Below are positions 58,684-64,000 of a stretch of DNA of 64,000 bases, in pieces. The DNA is from Mycolicibacterium lacusdiani. GTDB lineage: Bacteria; Actinomycetota; Actinomycetes; Mycobacteriales; Mycobacteriaceae. The translations under genes and the position numbers were made by a program. The stretch covers positions 62,001-126,000 of the forward strand of contig NZ_JAKCFC010000006.1 in NCBI RefSeq assembly GCF_021916785.1. The letters run 5' to 3'. How positions within the stretch are numbered: the stretch's first letter is position 1; the number at the start of each line of letters is the position of its first letter. A model generated the notes under the pieces. That model saw only the letters and a list, made by a program, of their open reading frames with translations. It searched no databases and was not told where the DNA came from.

Positions 58684-60228
58684 ATGGAGATCCCGTTGGC
58701 GATCGGGGATTATCTACGGGCCTTTCGGCGGTTCTGGTGGCTCGTCCTGGTCGCCGTCCTCGTCGGGGCAGGCGTCGGCTACGCCACCACGCTGTTCAGT
58801 ACTCCCGAGTACCAGTCGACCGCACGGCTGTTCGTCACGACGCAGAGCGGTACCTCCGTCGGCGACGCCTACCAGAACAACCTATTCTCGCAGGAGCGCG
58901 TCGTTTCCTACGCGGGCCTGGCCACCAGTGAGCAGGTCGCGGCTCGTGCCGTCGATCAGCTGAAGATGCCGATCAGCCCCGAGGCGCTGCGCTCCAAGAT
59001 CACCGCGACGCCGCTGCCGAAGACCGTGCTGCTCGACATCTCGGTCACCGACGCGGACCCGGGGCTCGCGCAAACGTACGCCAACGCCGTCGCCGACCAG
59101 CTGGTGCAGCTCGTCAGCGAACTCGAGACCTCGCGCCGCGGCGGCACGCCCGCTGCCGGAGCGATCCTCCTCGACGACGCGAACTACCCGACCGAAGTGG
59201 CGGGCATGTCTTTGCTGACGCTCATCGGACTCGGCGCTGCCGGCGGTCTGGTCGTCGGACTCCTCCTCGCCACGCTCCTCGGTGCCACCGACTCCCGGCT
59301 GCGTGCCCGCGACAACGTCGACGCGATCGCCCCGTCTCGGACGCTTGGCAACCTGGTCGACGATCCACGCCGCGCCGACGTGCCCGTGACGAACCTTCAG
59401 GCGGGCGGTCTGGCCGCCGAGCGGCTACGGGAGCTGCGGACCAACCTGCAGTTCGCGCGCACCCCGGCAGGCAGGCGCCCTCAGGTCATCGCCGTCACCA
59501 GCCCGTCGCACGGCGACGGCAGGTCCACCACCGCGATCGACCTCGCCGCCACCTTCGCCGAGTCGGGCCGGTCGGTGCTGCTGGTCGAGGGCGACATGCT
59601 CAACCCCACGCTGGTCACCACCCTGGGGCTGTCCGACGACGACCGGTCCCGCGCCGCTCAGCGCGGCCTCGGCACGGCCCTCGCCGGTGACCACGACGTG
59701 GCCGCCGCGGTGATCGCATCACCCGGTGGAGCACCGTTCGCGCTGCTGCCCGCCGGACCCTCGCCGGCCTCGCGCCGCCAGCTGTGGGGTGACGAGAACG
59801 CCGCGCGGCTGATCGACGAACTGCGCGATGCCTACGACTACGTCGTGATCGACACCCCGCCGCTGACCACGGTCTCCGACGGCGCTGCCGTCGCTGCGAT
59901 CGGTGACGGTGCCATCGTGCTGGCCCGCATCGGACACACCAAGACCAAGCCGCTGCGCACCGCGCTGCACGTGCTCGAGGCCGCGAACGCCGCGCTGCTC
60001 GGCACCGTCGTCACGTGCGAGCCCGGCCACAAGCGCGAGTTGTCGAAGCCGGCCTCTGATGCTCCGCGGAACCTGGTGTCGCCCAAGCCCGATCGTCAGC
60101 AGCCCGCGGCCGATGCGCCCAGCCCGCGGGGGAACGGCGACGCCGCCACCGAGACGTTCAGCCAGCCCGGGGCCAGCAATCAGGCGGGGGTGCACCGGGT
60201 GTCCGGTGCCAAACGCGAAGGCAGGTGA
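58684..60228 (+). CDS. Wzz/CpsD-like chain-length regulator with degenerate kinase domain
   Basis: About 514 residues from ATG 58684 (an in-frame ATG at 58651 and a TTG at 58696 are alternatives). N-terminal Wzz domain: helix WWLVLVAVLVGAGVGYATTLF, extracytoplasmic part, second helix LLTLIGLGAAGGLVVGLLLATLLG. Cytoplasmic BY-kinase-like domain follows: SPSHGDGRSTTAIDLA with arginine 280 in place of the Walker A lysine, a weak Walker A' (LLVEGDMLNP) and Walker B YDYVVIDTPPL. The tail is Pro/Ala/Gly-rich and has no tyrosine cluster. Likely a chain-length factor that binds nucleotide weakly rather than a true tyrosine kinase. Confidence 0.85.
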   Translation: MEIPLAIGDYLRAFRRFWWLVLVAVLVGAGVGYATTLFSTPEYQSTARLFVTTQSGTSVGDAYQNNLFSQERVVSYAGLATSEQVAARAVDQLKMPISPEALRSKITATPLPKTVLLDISVTDADPGLAQTYANAVADQLVQLVSELETSRRGGTPAAGAILLDDANYPTEVAGMSLLTLIGLGAAGGLVVGLLLATLLGATDSRLRARDNVDAIAPSRTLGNLVDDPRRADVPVTNLQAGGLAAERLRELRTNLQFARTPAGRRPQVIAVTSPSHGDGRSTTAIDLAATFAESGRSVLLVEGDMLNPTLVTTLGLSDDDRSRAAQRGLGTALAGDHDVAAAVIASPGGAPFALLPAGPSPASRRQLWGDENAARLIDELRDAYDYVVIDTPPLTTVSDGAAVAAIGDGAIVLARIGHTKTKPLRTALHVLEAANAALLGTVVTCEPGHKRELSKPASDAPRNLVSPKPDRQQPAADAPSPRGNGDAATETFSQPGASNQAGVHRVSGAKREGR

Positions 60229-60232
60229 CCTC

Positions 60233-61477
60233 GTGTCCCGGCGAATCCTGACCACGGCCGTCGTCGCACTGACGGTGGCCGCGGGCTGCGCACCCGTCAC
60301 CCGCGAGGCCTCCCCGCCGCCGGCGGAGCAGACGCCGAAAGTGAAGACGTTCGAGCCCGCGTTCGGTGGCGCCGTCGAACTCGGGGCCCCCGATCTGACC
60401 GACGACGGGCCCGGATCCCTGGTGTCGGTCGAGGTGATGCACGGCAGCGAGGAACTCGAGGACGCGAACGCGACCTACGCGCGCGTGGTGTACCGATCCA
60501 CCTCCGGCATCGACGACAGCCCGACCGAGGTGTCCGGCGTCGTGGCCATCCCGCCGGGAACGCCGCCCAAGGGCGGCTGGCCGGTGATCTCGTTCGGTCA
60601 CGGCACCACCGGCGTGCTGGAGAAGTGCGCGCCCAGCCGCTTTCCGACGCTGCCCGGCAACGGCTTCATGATGCAGGCGATGATCCTCAACGGCTTCGCC
60701 GTGACGATGACCGACTACCAGGGCCTCGGCGTGGCGGGTTACTACCATCCGTTCCTCGACTCGAAGACGTTCGGCAACAACATGATCGACGCCGTGCGTG
60801 CGGCCCGCCGCGTGGGCGCCGACCTCAGCACGCAGTGGGTCGCGTTCGGTCACTCCCTCGGCGGCATGGCCGCGTGGGCTGCCGCCGACCGTGCTGGCGT
60901 CTACGGCCAGGGCCTCGATCTGATGGGCACGCTGTCGATGGCACCCGCCGCCGACATGGCAGGCATGGCCGACTCGGCGTGGAACGGGACGTTGACGGCC
61001 GACCAACGCGTGGCCATGGTGTTCGTGCTGCAGACGCTCAAGTGGTCGCACCCCGAACTCGACCTCGACCGGTACCGCCGCGGCTACACCGCTGCCAACT
61101 GGGATGCGCTGCTGGACTGCCTCCCGCCGGACATCGACGACATCCTGCGGGTGCGGTCGAAGATGCAGAACTCCGATCTGCGTCCAGAGACCCCGGCCGA
61201 CCGTGACCGGTTGCGGGACCTGTTGGCGCAGATGGCCCTGCCGCAGAACAAGTTGACGACGCCGATGATGGTCGTCTACGGCACCCAGGACACGCTCGTC
61301 GACGTCGCGTGGTTCGAGCAGGCCGTGTCGCGGGCATGCGCGCAGGGCGATCACATCCAGATCGAGAAGAGCATCGGCCAGGGGCACAGCGACCTCGACA
61401 GCACCTACGGGCTCCCGTGGCTGCGCGACCGGCTCACCGGCCAGGACATCCCCAACTCCTGCACGGGTCAGGCGTGA
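60233..61477 (+). CDS. Lipoprotein lipase/esterase (alpha/beta-hydrolase), paralogue 1
   Basis: 414 residues from GTG 60233. N-terminal lipoprotein signal with lipobox VAAGC at residues 15-19. Secretory-lipase-like alpha/beta-hydrolase: FGHGTTGV at the oxyanion hole, nucleophile Ser208 in GHSLGG, aspartate in YGTQDTLVD and histidine in GQGHSDLD. Anchored outside the cytoplasmic membrane. Lies between two Wzz-type genes and coupled to the second (GTGA), so it probably acts on acyl groups of the polysaccharide or its lipid carrier (inference). Confidence 0.85.
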   Translation: MSRRILTTAVVALTVAAGCAPVTREASPPPAEQTPKVKTFEPAFGGAVELGAPDLTDDGPGSLVSVEVMHGSEELEDANATYARVVYRSTSGIDDSPTEVSGVVAIPPGTPPKGGWPVISFGHGTTGVLEKCAPSRFPTLPGNGFMMQAMILNGFAVTMTDYQGLGVAGYYHPFLDSKTFGNNMIDAVRAARRVGADLSTQWVAFGHSLGGMAAWAAADRAGVYGQGLDLMGTLSMAPAADMAGMADSAWNGTLTADQRVAMVFVLQTLKWSHPELDLDRYRRGYTAANWDALLDCLPPDIDDILRVRSKMQNSDLRPETPADRDRLRDLLAQMALPQNKLTTPMMVVYGTQDTLVDVAWFEQAVSRACAQGDHIQIEKSIGQGHSDLDSTYGLPWLRDRLTGQDIPNSCTGQA

Positions 61478-62184
61478 AGTCACCCGTCGGCGTCCCGCGC
61501 ATTCGCGACTACCTGCGAATGCTGGCCCGCGGGTGGGTCGTGATCGTGTGCGCGACACTGCTGTCCGCCGGTGCGGGCATCCTCGTCGCGCGCTACCTGC
61601 AGGAACCCGAGTACGTCGCCACCAGTCGGGTCTTCGCGGTGGTGCCCGGCGACGCCCAGACGCACGCCGCCTACGAGGGCAACCGTGGCGCGAGCGTCCG
61701 CATCCAGACCTACGCGCAGTTGGCCACGTCGACGATCGTGACGCAGCGGACCATCGACGAACTCGGGCTCACCGAGACTCCCGAGGAACTGGCCGAGCAC
61801 ATCACCACCACGTCGACCCCGGACACCCTGTCGCGCTTCTCGTATCCGCTGTCGGTGCTGCTCGACGTCAAGGTCAGCGGTGACGACCCCGACCGGACCG
61901 TCGACGTCGCCAATGCCGTGACGCGCAACCTCATCGCGGCCTCGGAGGAACTCGAGTGGGACGAGTCCGAATCCGGGCCCGGGCTGGTACTCGTCGACGA
62001 GGCGAAGACGGCGCCACGGGTGACCGAGTCACTGCTCTCGGCCGCAGGCGTCGGTGCGGCCTGGGGTCTGGCGCTCAGCGCGCTCGCCCTGCTTGCGGTG
62101 GGCGCGTTCAGCGACCGCGTCCTCAACCGGGATCAGATCGAGTACGTGGCGGGGGACTCGGCGATCGAAGAGGCCACGCCGTGA
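61474..62184 (+). CDS. Wzz-type chain-length determinant, no kinase domain
   Basis: 236 residues from GTG 61474. N-terminal helix GWVVIVCATLLSAGAGILVARYL, extracytoplasmic helical domain (YAQLATSTIVTQRTIDELGLTETPEELAEHI; SVLLDVKVSGDDPDRTVDVANAV) and C-terminal helix VGAAWGLALSALALLAVGAF, then a short tail. Resembles the Wzz half of the protein at 58684-60228 but lacks the ATPase part. Overlaps both neighbouring lipase genes by four bases. Confidence 0.86.
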   Translation: MKSPVGVPRIRDYLRMLARGWVVIVCATLLSAGAGILVARYLQEPEYVATSRVFAVVPGDAQTHAAYEGNRGASVRIQTYAQLATSTIVTQRTIDELGLTETPEELAEHITTTSTPDTLSRFSYPLSVLLDVKVSGDDPDRTVDVANAVTRNLIAASEELEWDESESGPGLVLVDEAKTAPRVTESLLSAAGVGAAWGLALSALALLAVGAFSDRVLNRDQIEYVAGDSAIEEATP

Positions 62185-63458
62185 CGATCATCAGGTCATC
62201 GGCCGTCGTCGTCGCCGCCGTGGCGCTGTGCGCCTCGCTGGTGAGCGGATGCACCGAGGCCGCCGCCCCGCCGCCGCCTCCACCACGGTCGGAGGGTCCG
62301 AGCATGTCCGGCGTACCCGTGGCAGGCGACTTCGGTGGCTCAGGTGGCGGCACGCTCGAGAAGGCCACGACGTTGCCGACCGTCGACCGGCGCATCCTCA
62401 AGGTCTCCTCGCTCGCCGCCCGCGTGGAGTACGAGTCGAAGTCGGGCATCGACGGCAGCCGCCAGGTGGTCTCCGGCTCGGTCTTCGTGCCCAAGGGTCA
62501 ACCGCCGCCAGGTGGCTGGCCGATCATCGCCATGGGCCACGGCACCACCGGCATCCAGCACGACTGCGGCCCCTCGCTGTGGCCCAATCTGCTCGGCGCA
62601 TCGGAAGCCGTTGCCACGCTCATCAATTCCGGCTTCCTGGTCACGCTGCCCGACTACCAGGGCCTGGGGATGTACGACACCTACCACCCGTACCTGGACT
62701 CGACGACCGTCGGCTACAACATGATCGACGCGGTACGCGCCGCCAGGAAGCTGGTGCCCGACGCCTCGAGCCGGTGGCTGGCCTTCGGTTCGTCGCAGGG
62801 CGGCCAAGCGGCATGGGCCGCCAACGAACTCTCGGGCAGTTACGGTGCCGGCCTCGACCTGGTCGGGTCGGCCAGCGTCGCACCGGCCGCCAACGTCGTG
62901 GGTCTCGCGGACTCCGCGGCGGCAGGCGTGCTCACACCCGAGCAGGCCTCGGCGCTGCAGTGGGTGCTGGTGGCGCTCAAGGAGGAACACCCCGACCTCG
63001 ACCTAGACGACTACCGTCGCGGCGTGGTCGCAGAGAAGTGGGACGTGCTGTCCGCCTGCGTCGGTCCGCTCGTCGCCGAGCGCACCGCGGTCACCCTGCA
63101 GGTGACTCCCGACGATCTGCGACCCTCCAGCGAGGAAGCCACCAACCGGCTCCGGGAGTACCTGGCCGAGATGAGCCTGCCGAAGGTCAAGGCCAACGCC
63201 CCCATGCTGGTCCTGTTCGGTGACATGGACAAGGTCGTTGCACCCCAGTGGACCGTCGACGCCGTGCGGCGGGCATGCGAGATGGGCAACGTCATGGAGG
63301 CGTACTCCGCACCGGGACGCGGCCACGACGACATCGACGGCGCCGTCGCCCTCGGGTGGGTGAACCAGCGCTTCGCGAACGTCGCGCCCAACGACTCCTG
63401 CACTGCTCCCGATGGACCGGTGCTGCCGCTGAGTCCGAAGCAGTGGTACGAGCAGTGA
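62181..63458 (+). CDS. Lipoprotein lipase/esterase (alpha/beta-hydrolase), paralogue 2
   Basis: 425 residues from GTG 62181. Lipobox VSGC near residue 22-25, then a proline-rich spacer (PPPPPP). Same architecture as paralogue 1: MGHGTTGIQHDCGPSLWP, nucleophile Ser205 in GSSQGG (changed from GHSLGG), FGDMDKVV and GRGHDDID, with shared blocks DYQGLG, YHPYLDS and NMIDAVRAAR. Tandem-duplication product that kept the catalytic triad. Cotranslated with the Wzz-like gene. Confidence 0.86.
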   Translation: MTIIRSSAVVVAAVALCASLVSGCTEAAAPPPPPPRSEGPSMSGVPVAGDFGGSGGGTLEKATTLPTVDRRILKVSSLAARVEYESKSGIDGSRQVVSGSVFVPKGQPPPGGWPIIAMGHGTTGIQHDCGPSLWPNLLGASEAVATLINSGFLVTLPDYQGLGMYDTYHPYLDSTTVGYNMIDAVRAARKLVPDASSRWLAFGSSQGGQAAWAANELSGSYGAGLDLVGSASVAPAANVVGLADSAAAGVLTPEQASALQWVLVALKEEHPDLDLDDYRRGVVAEKWDVLSACVGPLVAERTAVTLQVTPDDLRPSSEEATNRLREYLAEMSLPKVKANAPMLVLFGDMDKVVAPQWTVDAVRRACEMGNVMEAYSAPGRGHDDIDGAVALGWVNQRFANVAPNDSCTAPDGPVLPLSPKQWYEQ

Positions 63459-63486
63459 CGGCGGGCGCCCCCGGGCCCGGTGCCCG

Positions 63487-64000
63487 GTGACGCGTCGGAG
63501 CGTCCTGCTGATCGCGGTGCCGCTGCTGCTGGTGATCGTGGTCGCCGTCGCCGCGATCCTGCTCGTGGGGCGCAGCGGCGGGAAGGGCACGGACACAACG
63601 GCAGTGAGTGCCCCGGAACCGATCAGCACGGCCGACCTCACCGACGCCGGGCCGGGCTCCCTGGTGAGCGCCGTGAAGATGCCGGACTTCGACCGCACCA
63701 ACTTCGGCCGGTCGATTCGCTCCGCGCGGGTGCTGTACCGCTCCACCTCGGGTGACGACGGCGCGCCGACGGTGGTGTCGGGCACCGTGTTCACCCCGAT
63801 CGACCCGCCACCGCCCGGCGGGTGGCCGATCGTGTCGTTCGGCCACGGGACGCTCGGCTGGCAGGAGCGGTGCGGCCCATCCCTGTCCACCACGCTGCTG
63901 GGTCAGGTCGACGCCGTGCAGGGGTTCATCAACCGTGGCTACGCGGTCGCGATGGCCGACTACCAGGGCCTCGGCGCGCCCGGCGTCCACCCGTACAGCG
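63487..64000 (+). CDS. Secreted/membrane-anchored lipase-like alpha/beta-hydrolase, paralogue 3, 3' truncated
   Basis: The first 171 codons from GTG 63487 are in the window. N-terminal hydrophobic helix SVLLIAVPLLLVIVVAVAAILLVG without a lipobox cysteine, so a signal anchor rather than a lipoprotein. It shares with the other two the blocks LTDAGPGSLVS, RVLYRSTSG, GGWPIVSFGHGT, CGPSLS and MADYQGLG. Catalytic residues lie beyond the window end. Third member of the lipase family in this locus. Confidence 0.8.
   Translation, partial: MTRRSVLLIAVPLLLVIVVAVAAILLVGRSGGKGTDTTAVSAPEPISTADLTDAGPGSLVSAVKMPDFDRTNFGRSIRSARVLYRSTSGDDGAPTVVSGTVFTPIDPPPPGGWPIVSFGHGTLGWQERCGPSLSTTLLGQVDAVQGFINRGYAVAMADYQGLGAPGVHPYS

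Overview
The window reads as chromosomal DNA of a high-GC actinobacterium, almost certainly a rapidly growing Mycobacterium (Mycolicibacterium type). Reasons: GTG starts and stop/start overlaps (GTGA, ATGA) are very common; a 13E12-type DUF222/HNH gene carries a mycobacterial SOS box; and the gene set pcd, lrpA, lat, rsbW-sigF, accA3, sufE, sseA, maf, accE5, accD5 occurs in the order known around Rv3280-Rv3293 of M. tuberculosis, here inverted and interrupted by extra modules. No rRNA, tRNA, CRISPR array, insertion sequence or phage gene was seen, and no stretch above 300 bases lacks a gene. All calls come from reading the sequence; no database search was run.

1-6050: single genes: the end of an ABM-domain protein, a stand-alone CYP102-like P450, a hemerythrin, a secreted calcium-repeat protein, the SOS-boxed DUF222/HNH gene, an SDR and a methyltransferase. 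6047-22705: a large accessory catabolic locus of two divergent operons. The minus operon has an SMP-30-like beta-propeller, a HutC/GntR regulator, an acyl-CoA ligase, an SDR and a second ligase. The plus operon has a TPP-dependent lyase/decarboxylase, an aldehyde dehydrogenase, an SDR, a Rieske oxygenase, a Baeyer-Villiger-type monooxygenase, a TauD-type dioxygenase, an SDR and a CaiB/BaiF CoA-transferase. The shared promoter region has two TTGTCCGGACAA-like sites, one beside each operon. The substrate is unknown; the set would suit oxidation of a cyclic or branched ketone or acid to CoA esters.

22715-42894: htpG, then the lysine catabolism genes pcd / lrpA-lat, a membrane-anchored Mrr-like nuclease, a molybdenum hydroxylase (Fe-S/Mo fusion plus FAD subunit), an AHSA1-arsR pair behind two perfect inverted-repeat operators, csbD, rsbW-sigF, a urate-degradation operon (uricase, HIU hydrolase, OHCU decarboxylase and a permease fused to a second, degenerate OHCU decarboxylase domain), a MobA-like cofactor nucleotidyltransferase, accA3, sufE and sseA. 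Purine oxidation genes thus lie on both sides of sigF.

42995-49039: a nucleotide-sugar dehydrogenase, an epimerase and an AbiEi/DUF559 gene bracketed by two nearly identical 64-bp hairpins are inserted between sseA and maf-accE5-accD5. 49246-64000: an exopolysaccharide locus with GDP-mannose dehydratase, three glycosyltransferases, an acyltransferase, a flippase, a polymerase, a secreted glycoside hydrolase, Wzz/CpsD-like chain-length proteins and three related secreted lipase-like alpha/beta hydrolases (the last cut by the window end). Two tandem 12-codon micro-ORFs link the flippase to the next glycosyltransferase by overlapping stops and starts.
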